A stretch of 17,117 bases of DNA, taken from Kmv42 sp040757455 (GTDB taxonomy: Bacteria; Nitrospirota; Thermodesulfovibrionia; Thermodesulfovibrionales; SM23-35). The DNA is taken from NCBI GenBank assembly GCA_040757455.1, contig JBFLXE010000046.1, positions 1 through 17,117 on the forward strand, written 5' to 3'. The stretch's first letter is position 1. Each line of letters starts with the position of its first letter. The notes under the pieces are model-generated. The model saw nothing but the letters and a program-made list of their open reading frames with translations, was not told the DNA's origin and did not search any database. This document shows, in pieces, positions 1 to 7,019 of the stretch. A program made the translations under genes and the position numbers.

Positions 1-2
1 GA

Positions 3-35
3 GGTGTAGAAGGGCTTATAGTGAGACAAAAATGA
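3..35 (+). CDS. C-terminal tail of an unidentified upstream gene (partial)
   Basis: The reading frame starting at base 3 encodes GVEGLIVRQK and then TGA at 33-35. Only ten residues are inside the window, so no family can be assigned. Directly upstream of atpB the usual neighbour would be an AtpI/AtpZ-type ATP synthase accessory protein, but this is a guess from gene order. The frame could also be chance. Confidence 0.25.
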   Translation, partial: GVEGLIVRQK

Positions 36-140
36 CAGTGACGTGCAAGGAAAAACATTTTTCTATTCTGGTGGCGGCTTACCTCTTGAAATCGCAGCTT
101 GAAAAAAGTTATTTCTCGAATCCCTTCCCCATCTTATCTC

Positions 141-169
141 TTGACTTTTGGAAGGGAAGCGGGTAATAT
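141..169 (+). promoter_or_regulatory. Sigma70-type promoter for atpBE
   Basis: TTGACT (141-146, 5 of 6 to consensus) is followed after exactly 17 bases by TAATAT (164-169, 4 of 6). Transcription would start near 176, leaving a short leader that carries the GAGGAGG ribosome site (185-191) five bases before the atpB ATG. The F0 pair therefore seems able to be transcribed independently of whatever lies upstream. Confidence 0.55.
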
Positions 170-196
170 AAGCTACTTTTTTTCGAGGAGGCCGAT

Positions 197-889
197 ATGG
201 AAGGTTTGCATGAGACGCTTTTGATGGATGCCGTGATTAACCCTGAAGTGATACCGCACAATGTGAGCCATGCTTTTCTTGTGACAATCATCCTCATCGT
301 CGTGGCTCTTTCTATAAAAAGTACTCTGCGCCTGGTGCCAAAAGGTACCCAGAATTTTATCGAGATGATGGTAGAGGCGATCTTAAAATTAGTAGAGGAC
401 AATATAGGCCATCACTGGGGTAGAACACTTTTTCCTTTTATCTGCACGATATTTCTTTTTATACTCCTTTGTAACTTGATGGGTCTCATACCAGGGTTCA
501 CTGCAGCAACGGCTAATATTAATACAAATGCTGCTATGGCAATACCTGTCTTTTTAGCAACCCACTATTATGGAATCAGGGCCCACGGCATTAAATATAT
601 AAACCATTTTCTTGGTCCTATCCGTTCTTTAGCTGCACTTCCTCTAATGATTTTGATGTTCGTTATAGAGTTTATAGGCCATATTGCAAGACCCCTGACC
701 CTAACTGTTCGGTTATTTGGTAATATGACAGCAAAACATATACTGCTTCTCGTTCTTGCAATACTTGCTCCGTGGATTGTACCAACTTCAATTTTAGCGC
801 TCGGCCTTCTTGTCAGTGTTGTGCAGGCTTTTGTCTTTACACTTCTGAGCACACTTTATCTCGCTGGTGCCGTTGAAGAGGCACATTAA
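197..889 (+). CDS. atpB: F-type ATP synthase F0 subunit a
   Basis: This is the membrane stator subunit a (230 aa), which forms the two ion half-channels against the c-ring. The C-terminal half carries the diagnostic helix PLTLTVRLFGNM with the essential stator arginine at Arg172, followed by a long hydrophobic helix and a final segment with Gln210, which is typical of the family. Several other hydrophobic helices precede it (about 25-42, 77-100, 145-162). The ATG is fixed by a strong GAGGAGG site five bases upstream. The length is normal for compact bacterial subunit a. atpE follows after 31 bases. No atpF, H, A, G, D or C gene follows, so the rest of the ATPase must be encoded elsewhere, an arrangement known in several deltaproteobacterial and Nitrospirota genomes. 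The family assignment is secure. Confidence 0.95.
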   Translation: MEGLHETLLMDAVINPEVIPHNVSHAFLVTIILIVVALSIKSTLRLVPKGTQNFIEMMVEAILKLVEDNIGHHWGRTLFPFICTIFLFILLCNLMGLIPGFTAATANINTNAAMAIPVFLATHYYGIRAHGIKYINHFLGPIRSLAALPLMILMFVIEFIGHIARPLTLTVRLFGNMTAKHILLLVLAILAPWIVPTSILALGLLVSVVQAFVFTLLSTLYLAGAVEEAH

Positions 890-920
890 TTTCAATTCTC
901 AAGAAAGGAGGAAGTAAAGA

Positions 921-1280
921 ATGAAAAAAGCTTTTACTGCTATTTTTCTCGCTCTTACTCTGTTACTGGTGCTGGCTCCTTTATGTTTTGCTGAGGAAGC
1001 TGCAGCAGCCACCGGAAAGGGATCAAATATCTTCTATTATGCAATGGCTGCAATGGCTGCCGGTATCGGTGTAGGAATTGGTGCCCTTGGATGCGGCATT
1101 GGTCAGGGTATTGCTACAGGCAAAGCATGTGATGGAATAGCCAGGAATCCAGGTGCATCGGGTAAAGTCACGACAAGTTTGATTATCGGTCTTGCCATGA
1201 TTGAGTCACTTACCATTTACGCCCTCGTTGTTGCTCTTATTGTCCTCTTCGTGAATCCTTTCGGAAAACTCCTTCAATAG
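921..1280 (+). CDS. atpE: F-type ATP synthase F0 subunit c, with N-terminal leader
   Basis: This is the c-ring proteolipid (119 aa). Residues 1-24 look like a cleavable signal peptide (two Lys, hydrophobic core, then CFAEE), so the mature protein would be about 95 aa. Helix 1 (about 36-64) is Gly/Ala-rich and contains GIGQG with Gln62. The polar loop is GIARNP (72-77). Helix 2 (about 84-110) carries the ion-binding carboxylate Glu95 in the segment IESLTIY. Gln62, Ser96 next to the Glu, and Tyr100 match side chains that bind Na+ in the Ilyobacter c-ring, but the ring's Pro28 equivalent is Cys and Thr67 is Leu, as in chloroplast-like rotors. A very strong AAAGGAGG site (904-911) fits the high copy number needed for c. 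It is co-transcribed with atpB. The assignment is secure; the ion specificity is open. Confidence 0.95.
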   Translation: MKKAFTAIFLALTLLLVLAPLCFAEEAAAATGKGSNIFYYAMAAMAAGIGVGIGALGCGIGQGIATGKACDGIARNPGASGKVTTSLIIGLAMIESLTIYALVVALIVLFVNPFGKLLQ

Positions 1281-1291
1281 GAAAAATTTCA

Positions 1292-1320
1292 AACAGGGCA
1301 GGTGGAAATCCTGCCCTGTT
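1292..1320. terminator. Hairpin between convergent atpE and GGR-family gene
   Basis: A perfect 11-bp stem (AACAGGGCAGG paired with CCTGCCCTGTT) encloses a 7-base loop. On the minus strand it is followed by a T-rich stretch (TTTGAAATTTTT), so it can act as an intrinsic terminator for the leftward unit. On the plus strand it is followed by an A run rather than T, so atpE termination there is less certain. It sits 12 bases after the atpE stop. Confidence 0.6.
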
Positions 1321-1339
1321 CTCCATAAAAAAACTCAAA

Positions 1340-2485
1340 TCAGAATTTAAAGATTTTTCTTGCAAAGAGATGCCGCAAAATATAGATGATGAGGTCCTTA
1401 TGCCAATCAAAATCCGACTTGCTGATAGCAGGCAATACCCCGTCTTTCCTCGCGAGATCGATGATAAGCTCAATCTGATGATCGGATAGTCTCGAGAATA
1501 AATTTCTTAAAATTCTTCCGGCGGTTAGTTCGGGCTCAATCTTCTTCACCCACTTTATCTCATATTCCCTGAGCAAACTTTCACTAAAGTCACTGTACGC
1601 GAAAGCCTTTTCGATCGTCTTAACTGCGATCTCGGAACATACCATTCCGAAGTAGATCCCGCCTCCCGTCGTAGTTTTAACCTGACCAGCGGCCTCCCCG
1701 ACTATTATGAACCGTTCAAAATAACTCTTTGGAATTCTCGAGTTCGGTATTGGACTGCATCTTAAATTATTATCATATCCGTTTATTCTGTCTTTTATGA
1801 GGGAATGTTCAAGAAATTTCTTCAAATATCCCGACGGGTTGCTTCTCGTAATCAATCCTATCTTAGCCAATTTGCCAACCGTTGGTACGACCCACCCAAA
1901 AGAGCCGGGTGCAATCTCTCTGCCGAAGTAGACTTCGACATCATTTATTTCGTCCAAGCTTGCCTGCGTCTGGATCCCAAATGAAAATTCGGCATAATTA
2001 TGGAAAATTCTTTGAATGAAATTCAATTCAAACCCTGTGGCGATCACCCCAATCCTCGATCTGAATTCCACGTCTTTGTTTTCCCATAGCACCCCGATTA
2101 TAAAATCTTCTTCTGAGACTCTGAATTCCTTCACTTTTGCATCAAGATAAATCGTTGCACCGGCTTTTACTGCCATTTGATTTATCTCCCGGTCAAAATG
2201 AACCCGATCCACAATGAAGGCCGGGGGTTTCGATGAGTGATATTTCAGGAAATTACCCGAAGGAGAGAATGCCTTTATAGAATCAATGGGCCGTTGGATA
2301 ACCGTTTCATTCAATTTGACTTTTTCGAGACATTTCTGACTAATGATGCCGGTACAGTTGATATTTTTTCCGACAAAGGGATTTTTTTCGAATATTCCAA
2401 CATCATAGCCTCGCTGAGCTAAAAGATAAGCGGTATAGCTGCCCACAGGCCCGGCACCTATTATGATGACATCATGGTTCCTCAT
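1340..2485 (-). CDS. Geranylgeranyl-reductase-family FAD oxidoreductase
   Basis: This 381-aa flavoprotein belongs to the PHBH-fold/geranylgeranyl reductase family. The N-terminal dinucleotide-binding motif is IIIGAGPVGS (8-17), followed by an acidic end of strand 2 (Glu33). A cysteine in NCTGIIS (43-49) lies where family members have a conserved Cys-Gly segment by the flavin. The second FAD motif is VGEAAGQVKTTTGGGIYFG (262-280), which is characteristic of GGR proteins. Relatives saturate isoprenoid chains of archaeal lipids, chlorophyll or menaquinone, or oxidise other polyprenyl/sterol-like substrates; the substrate here cannot be read from sequence, and menaquinone tail reduction is one reasonable option. 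The gene lies 20 bases after the macro-domain gene, probably in one transcript. The ribosome site (GGGGAGGG, about 12 bases upstream) is more distant than ideal, so a slightly different start is possible. Confidence 0.8.
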   Translation of the reverse strand: MRNHDVIIIGAGPVGSYTAYLLAQRGYDVGIFEKNPFVGKNINCTGIISQKCLEKVKLNETVIQRPIDSIKAFSPSGNFLKYHSSKPPAFIVDRVHFDREINQMAVKAGATIYLDAKVKEFRVSEEDFIIGVLWENKDVEFRSRIGVIATGFELNFIQRIFHNYAEFSFGIQTQASLDEINDVEVYFGREIAPGSFGWVVPTVGKLAKIGLITRSNPSGYLKKFLEHSLIKDRINGYDNNLRCSPIPNSRIPKSYFERFIIVGEAAGQVKTTTGGGIYFGMVCSEIAVKTIEKAFAYSDFSESLLREYEIKWVKKIEPELTAGRILRNLFSRLSDHQIELIIDLARKDGVLPAISKSDFDWHKDLIIYILRHLFARKIFKF

Positions 2486-2505
2486 AATACTTCAAGCCCT
2501 CCCCG

Positions 2506-3060
2506 TTATTCAGGTATCTCAGGTATCTTATTAAATTCACTCTTGAAGAATCCCGCTGTAAGGTCATCGTACACGCAGAACTCTATTATCTCGAGGCTGC
2601 TCCGCGGGTAATTCTTTATGTATTGAATTGCAGTTTTTACTAGTATCCTGGCACACGCATCTTTTGGGAAACCAAAAATACCGGAACTTATTGCGGGCAT
2701 CGAAATACTCTTCAGACCTTTCTCGGAGGCGAGCAACAGGCTGTTTGAAACAGCACTTTCCAATTTGGCTTCTTCGTCGCCCTCTCCCATTCGGGGTCCT
2801 ACAGCATGTATAACAAACTTCGCCGGCAATTTGCCAGCTGTCGTGACTGCTGCATGACCGACAGGAACAAAACCAATCTTATCACTTTCATCCTGTATAA
2901 TCTGGCCGCCTTTTCTCACAATCGCACCGGCAACGCCGCCTCCATGCTGAAGTCGGGAATTCGCCGCATTCACTATTGCATCGACATCCCTTTCTGTAAT
3001 GTCTCCCTGAACCAGGCGCAGAGTTTTACCTTTTATGGCCTTTTTGGCGATGATTTTCAT
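2506..3060 (-). CDS. Macro-domain protein (MacroD type, ADP-ribose binding)
   Basis: This is a stand-alone macro domain of 184 aa. Visible ligand motifs are QGDIT (18-22, Asp20 contacts adenine), NAAN (31-34), the glycine-rich GGGVAGAI (40-47) and SSGIFGFP (125-132), all in the expected order. MacroD-type enzymes remove ADP-ribose from proteins or deacetylate O-acetyl-ADP-ribose; the first asparagine loop and the glycine loop that catalysis needs are intact, so an active hydrolase is likely. A strong AAAGGAGG site four bases upstream fixes the ATG. It is first in a two-gene leftward unit with the GGR-family gene, preceded by a very good promoter (3088-3116). The C-terminus ends in a duplicated decamer in the DNA, giving KIPEIPE. 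A Nudix hydrolase of ADP-ribose type lies elsewhere in this window, but the two are not adjacent. Confidence 0.9.
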   Translation of the reverse strand: MKIIAKKAIKGKTLRLVQGDITERDVDAIVNAANSRLQHGGGVAGAIVRKGGQIIQDESDKIGFVPVGHAAVTTAGKLPAKFVIHAVGPRMGEGDEEAKLESAVSNSLLLASEKGLKSISMPAISSGIFGFPKDACARILVKTAIQYIKNYPRSSLEIIEFCVYDDLTAGFFKSEFNKIPEIPE

Positions 3061-3087
3061 AAAGCCTCCTTTGGATCAGTAAGATGT

Positions 3088-3116
3088 ATTATATTTGCCG
3101 AACATCTTTTTGTCAT
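3088..3116 (-). promoter_or_regulatory. Sigma70 promoter for the macro-domain/GGR unit
   Basis: Read on the minus strand, ATGACA (3116-3111, 5 of 6 to the -35 consensus) is followed after exactly 17 bases by a perfect TATAAT (3093-3088). Transcription should begin near 3081, giving about 20 bases of leader with the AAAGGAGG ribosome site. It is divergent from the hflX promoter. Confidence 0.7.
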
Positions 3117-3161
3117 TTTCATTTTTTCAGGCGCCTTGTAAATCATCATAATACACTATTT

Positions 3162-3170
3162 TGATATAAT
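3162..3170 (+). promoter_or_regulatory. Extended -10 promoter for the hflX-haem operon
   Basis: TGATATAAT is a perfect extended -10 element (TGn plus TATAAT). No good -35 lies 16-18 bases upstream; a TTGTAA at 3136-3141 is 23 bases away, which is too far. Extended -10 promoters tolerate a weak -35. The predicted start near 3177 gives a leader of about 25 bases that contains the GGAGGA site of hflX but no ATG, GTG or TTG in frame. Confidence 0.55.
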
Positions 3171-3189
3171 AGTAATAATAGAAAGGATC

Positions 3190-3195
3190 GGAGGA
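3190..3195 (+). promoter_or_regulatory. Ribosome binding site that fixes the unusual hflX start
   Basis: GGAGGA ends seven bases before an ATA codon at 3202 that opens the conserved HflX N-terminus. The only other strong initiation features nearby would place the start more than 80 codons inside the protein. Confidence 0.6.
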
Positions 3196-3201
3196 ACTTC
3201 C

Positions 3202-4833
3202 ATACCGCGTATTTACGGAAATCTTTCAGGACTAAAAGCGAATTACATCAATTCTCTCGAAAGAATTTACAGGAGGAAGGTAAGCCGGGAACTGGTAACA
3301 CCCGAGCTCGCTCGCTATCTTACAGGAATTTCTTCTGAAATAAACCGCCAGATTGGTGTCCTCATTAGCAGAGACGGAACTATCACACACGTAATCTTAG
3401 GTGATAGTAAAGGTATTTTCATTCCAGACCTTCAGGATTACCGGTTGGGGCGAAAGGCGCTGAGAGGTCTGAGGCTCGTTCATACCCACCTCTATGAGGA
3501 ACCTCTGACACAGGACGATCTTACTGACCTTGCTCTTTTGAGACTTGACCTCGTTGCTGCAATTGGCGTGAGAAACGGCCTGCCTGGCAATATATCAGTT
3601 GCCTATTTGATGCCGGCTGGCATAAAACCATTCGAGATTGTTCAAACCGGTAACTTCCATAATTTTCAATTCGATTTCTCGACCTTCATAAAATCACTCG
3701 AAGACGAAATGGACAGGCATAGACTTTTCAGTCCCGACGAGAAAAGGGAGAGGGCTATCCTTGTTAGTGTCTCCCTTGGCCCGAAATATGCACAGGAAGA
3801 CTCCCTGGAGGAGCTCAAGGACCTCGCGGAGTCAAGTGATGTCCTTGTCCTCGACTGCGTCATTCAGAGGCCCAAGGAGATAAATCCAAGATATGTGATG
3901 GGCGAAGGTAAAATCAGGGATTTAATCATCAATGCATTGAATAAAGGAGCAACATTACTCATATTCGACCAGGAGTTGAGTCCTTCACAGGTGAAGTCTA
4001 TTGGGGAACTCACGGAACTTAAGGTTATTGACCGTTCCCAGCTCATATTGGATATCTTTGCACGGCGCGCGCACAGCAGGGACGGGAAGGTTCAGGTTGA
4101 GCTGGCACAGCTGAAATATCGGCTGCCCAGATTGGCGGGGAAAGGCACAGCAATGTCGCGACTTATGGGTGGTATCGGCGGAAGAGGGCCGGGTGAGATG
4201 AAACTCGAAATAGACAGACGGCGCGTCAGGGATAGAATCGCACTTCTTGAAAAAGAACTTAAGTCACTCGGCGAGGCGAGACGCCAGCGAAAACACAGGA
4301 GAGTCATTCAGGGAATTCCGATAATCTCCATTGTGGGATATACGAATTCGGGCAAATCAACACTTCTCAATACTTTGACTGATAGCTCCGTATTCGTGGA
4401 GGATAAATTGTTCGCGACACTCGATACGTCCAGCAGAAGGCTTCGCTTCCCGCGTGACAAGGATGTCATTATTACGGATACGGTTGGCTTCATAAGAGAT
4501 CTTCCAAAAGTCCTTATGGCAGCCTTTAAGTCAACGCTTGAGGAACTTGAAGATGCTGATCTGCTTTTGCATCTCGTTGATGCGTCCAGCCCTCGCCTCG
4601 ATCAACATGTTGAATCGGTCGAAAAAATACTGAGAGACCTCCACCTTCATGAAAAGCCGCGACTTCTGGTTTTCAATAAAATAGATAAAGTGCTTTTTGA
4701 AGAGGCAAAGAATCTTGCCGCACGTTATAATGCCATTACGATATCTGCCCTTGACTCTTCGACTTTCGGCGTGCTTCTGCATTCAATAGAAGACTATCTT
4801 TTGAATAAGAAATTTGTAGAGGCACAAGTATAG
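3202..4833 (+). CDS. hflX: HflX-type ribosome-associated GTPase, probable AUA start
   Basis: From 3202 the product is 543 aa. HflX binds the large ribosomal subunit and rescues or splits stalled 70S ribosomes. Typical HflX N-terminal sequence (IYGNLSGLK, RRKVSRELVTPEL, RQIGVLISRDG) is encoded upstream of 3445, the first canonical-type codon (TTG) in frame, so a TTG start would amputate about 81 conserved residues. In frame upstream there is no ATG, GTG or TTG; the ATA at 3202 has a good ribosome site seven bases before it. The HflX signature GPGEMKLEIDRRRVRDRI, then a coiled coil, precedes the G domain: P-loop GYTNSGKS (379-386), G3 DTVGF, G4 NKID, G5 ISAL. It probably leads an operon with the haem genes, 32 bases before the next start. 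The start codon could instead be a sequencing error for ATG. Confidence 0.9.
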   Translation: MPRIYGNLSGLKANYINSLERIYRRKVSRELVTPELARYLTGISSEINRQIGVLISRDGTITHVILGDSKGIFIPDLQDYRLGRKALRGLRLVHTHLYEEPLTQDDLTDLALLRLDLVAAIGVRNGLPGNISVAYLMPAGIKPFEIVQTGNFHNFQFDFSTFIKSLEDEMDRHRLFSPDEKRERAILVSVSLGPKYAQEDSLEELKDLAESSDVLVLDCVIQRPKEINPRYVMGEGKIRDLIINALNKGATLLIFDQELSPSQVKSIGELTELKVIDRSQLILDIFARRAHSRDGKVQVELAQLKYRLPRLAGKGTAMSRLMGGIGGRGPGEMKLEIDRRRVRDRIALLEKELKSLGEARRQRKHRRVIQGIPIISIVGYTNSGKSTLLNTLTDSSVFVEDKLFATLDTSSRRLRFPRDKDVIITDTVGFIRDLPKVLMAAFKSTLEELEDADLLLHLVDASSPRLDQHVESVEKILRDLHLHEKPRLLVFNKIDKVLFEEAKNLAARYNAITISALDSSTFGVLLHSIEDYLLNKKFVEAQV

Positions 4834-4865
4834 TCAGATACATGAAATAATTCTTTGAGGATGAG

Positions 4866-5957
4866 TTGATTACCGAATTTGTGCCAAAATGGATAGCCTG
4901 GGAAATAACAAGAAGGTGCAACCTGAAATGTATTCATTGCCGTTCTGCATCAGAACTCGAGGTAAAGGACCACCCTGATTTTCCCACCGACGAAGCTTTC
5001 AGGATTTTGGATGATATTGCAGGTTATGCCAAGCCTGTTATGGTACTTTCAGGCGGTGAACCACTCTTGAGAAAGGATGTTTTCGAAATCGCGCGGTACG
5101 GAACAGATAAAAGATTGAGGATGTGCCTTGCGACAAATGGTACCCTCGTTACTGATGACATATGTGAACGGATTAAAGGATCAGGGATTAAAATCGTTTC
5201 CCTTAGCCTCGACGGCTCGGTGGAGGAAATTCACGACAATTTCAGGAGCCAGAAAGGCGCCTTTGCCGGCACTATAAATGCAGCAAGGCTTTTCGGGAAA
5301 CACGGCATCGAATTCATCATCAACTCGTCATTTACCAGGAGAAACCAGGGGGAGATTCCCAGAGTTTATAAGCTTGCAAAGGAACTCGGTGCAACCGCCT
5401 GGTATCTGTTCATGATCGTGCCGACGGGACGCGGCGAGGAGATATTGAATGAGCTCATTTCGAAAGAAGACTATGAGAAGATTCTCGATTGGCATTATGA
5501 TATGGAAAGGGAAGAAAAAGATATGCTCGTCCGTCCAACGTGCGCGCCTCACTATTACAGGATAGTCCTCCAGAAGTCAAAGGAGAAAGGAGTTAAATAC
5601 GAGCGCAGGACACTGAAATTTTCAACCGGCGGTTCAAAGGGATGCATTGCCGGTCAACTCATAGCACTCATAGATGTGGACGGAAATGTTCTTCCGTGCA
5701 GCTATTTTCCGAAGCCCGCAGGCAATCTTAGGGAACAGCCGTTTAAGAATATCTGGGAGAATTCCGAACTCTTCAAGGAACTGCGGGATTTCAAGAGATA
5801 CAAAGGGAAGTGCGGCTCGTGTGAATATCTGACAGTATGTGGAGGATGCAGGGCGAGGGCTTATGCGATTTATGGTGACTATCTTGAAGCAGAGCCATTC
5901 TGTAGCTATATACCGCAAAAATTAAAAAAGGTACCAAAAGGAGGGGATCATGAATGA
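4866..5957 (+). CDS. ahbD: Radical SAM/SPASM protein, AhbD-like (haem b synthase)
   Basis: The 363-aa protein opens with WEITRRCNLKCIHC, a radical SAM CxxxCxxC motif (Cys18, 22, 25), followed by GGEPL (63-67) and ARYGTDKRLRM, a stretch I recognise from AhbD/AhbC/NirJ proteins. The C-terminal SPASM-like region has Cys260, Cys278, CGSCEYLTVCGGC (316-328) and Cys346, enough for auxiliary 4Fe-4S clusters. AhbD converts iron-coproporphyrin III to haem b by oxidative decarboxylation of two propionates, in anaerobes. The overlap of eight bases with hemE, and hemH beyond it, supports a haem role. It lacks the HemN signature, so coproporphyrinogen dehydrogenase is unlikely; AhbC or NirJ activity remains possible. 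The start is TTG with GAGG five bases upstream; the ATG just before it runs straight into a stop. Confidence 0.75.
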   Translation: MITEFVPKWIAWEITRRCNLKCIHCRSASELEVKDHPDFPTDEAFRILDDIAGYAKPVMVLSGGEPLLRKDVFEIARYGTDKRLRMCLATNGTLVTDDICERIKGSGIKIVSLSLDGSVEEIHDNFRSQKGAFAGTINAARLFGKHGIEFIINSSFTRRNQGEIPRVYKLAKELGATAWYLFMIVPTGRGEEILNELISKEDYEKILDWHYDMEREEKDMLVRPTCAPHYYRIVLQKSKEKGVKYERRTLKFSTGGSKGCIAGQLIALIDVDGNVLPCSYFPKPAGNLREQPFKNIWENSELFKELRDFKRYKGKCGSCEYLTVCGGCRARAYAIYGDYLEAEPFCSYIPQKLKKVPKGGDHE

Positions 5958-6981
5958 TACTTTCCTCAAGGCCTGCCGGGGCGAGGAAGTCGAATTCACT
6001 CCGGTGTGGCTAATGCGGCAGGCGGGCAGATATCTTCCTGAATATCAGTCTGTAAGAGCTGACGTCGATTTTCTCACCCTCTGCAAAACACCCGATCTGG
6101 CTGCAGAGGTTACGCTCCAGCCAGTTGAGCTCCTGGGGGTTGACGCCGCCATTCTCTTTTCCGATATCCTCATCCCTGTCGAAGCAATGGGCATGCACCT
6201 TGAGTTTTCCGACAAGGAAGGCCCTGTCCTGGGCGATCCCGTGAGGAACAAGTCTGCCGTCGAAAGACTTGTCATACCGGACATAGAAGAGGATTTATCA
6301 TTTGTCCTGGAAACGATACGGATCCTGAGAAGGAAGCTGGATAACAGGGTGCCCCTGATAGGCTTTGCAGGAGCGCCATTTACGCTTGCAACGTACATGA
6401 TCGAAGGCGGGACATCAAAGAACTTCTTGAATACAAAAAAACTGATGTTTCAGCACGGCGCTACATTTGAATACTTGATGGACAAACTCTCTGTTATCAT
6501 CACTTCCTATCTTTCATTACAGATAAAGGCCGGGGCTCACGCAGTTCAGATTTTCGATACATGGGCAGGCATTCTGGCGCCCTTCGATTACAAGAAATAT
6601 GTGCTGCCTTACGTAAAAAAGATAATCTCTGAACTGAAGAAAGAAAAAGCTCCTATTATTTATTTCGTAAATGAATGTGCAGGAATACTATCTGAAATCA
6701 AGAAATCGGGGGCTGACGTGATAGGCATAGACTGGAGGATCGATATTTCTGATGCCATAAAGAAAATCGGGAAAAAACTTGTCGTGCAGGGAAACCTTGA
6801 CCCGGGCGCACTCTTTTTACCCAGGGAAAAGCTTGAAGAGAGAGTCAAAGAGATACTCTGGAAAGGTGAAGTTGCAAAGGGACATATATTCAACCTTGGG
6901 CATGGCATATTACCTCAAACACCAGTCGGGAATGTAAAAGAATTGGTTGAAGTAGTCCATTTCTATGGAAGGAAGCAGTAG
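5950..6981 (+). CDS. hemE: Uroporphyrinogen III decarboxylase
   Basis: HemE (343 aa, standard length) removes the four acetate carboxyls of uroporphyrinogen III to give coproporphyrinogen III in the cytosol. The family signature VWLMRQAGRYLPEYQ (19-33) supplies the substrate-binding arginines Arg23 and Arg27, and the catalytic aspartate lies in LFSDIL (Asp72). Further on, GFAGAPFTLATYMIEG and the C-terminal NLGHGILPQTP are classic HemE blocks. The ATG has an AAGGAGGGG site at ideal distance and overlaps the end of the radical SAM gene by eight bases, so translation is likely coupled. hemH follows after 38 bases. Confidence 0.97.
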   Translation: MNDTFLKACRGEEVEFTPVWLMRQAGRYLPEYQSVRADVDFLTLCKTPDLAAEVTLQPVELLGVDAAILFSDILIPVEAMGMHLEFSDKEGPVLGDPVRNKSAVERLVIPDIEEDLSFVLETIRILRRKLDNRVPLIGFAGAPFTLATYMIEGGTSKNFLNTKKLMFQHGATFEYLMDKLSVIITSYLSLQIKAGAHAVQIFDTWAGILAPFDYKKYVLPYVKKIISELKKEKAPIIYFVNECAGILSEIKKSGADVIGIDWRIDISDAIKKIGKKLVVQGNLDPGALFLPREKLEERVKEILWKGEVAKGHIFNLGHGILPQTPVGNVKELVEVVHFYGRKQ

Positions 6982-7019
6982 GAAACTTGTATCCAATGCT
7001 TTGAGTTAGGATCAGCTTT

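Noticed and set aside
32..166. A 44-codon frame (ATG 32 to TAA 164-166) overlapping the upstream stop as ATGA
   Set aside because: The product matches nothing I know, has no clear ribosome site, and its end overlaps the atpB promoter. Listed here only because of the ATGA overlap.
2506..2530. Tandem decamer at the end of the macro-domain gene
   Set aside because: Only two copies (encoding KIPEIPE); too short to be meaningful as a repeat element.
3445..4833. hflX starting at TTG 3445
   Set aside because: This would remove about 81 residues of conserved HflX N-terminal sequence that are encoded in frame upstream, and it has no ribosome site.
4866..5957. Radical SAM gene as hemN (oxygen-independent coproporphyrinogen oxidase)
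   Set aside because: It has CxxxCxxC in a WEITRRCNLKC context and a SPASM-type C-terminus, not the HemN N-terminal signature.
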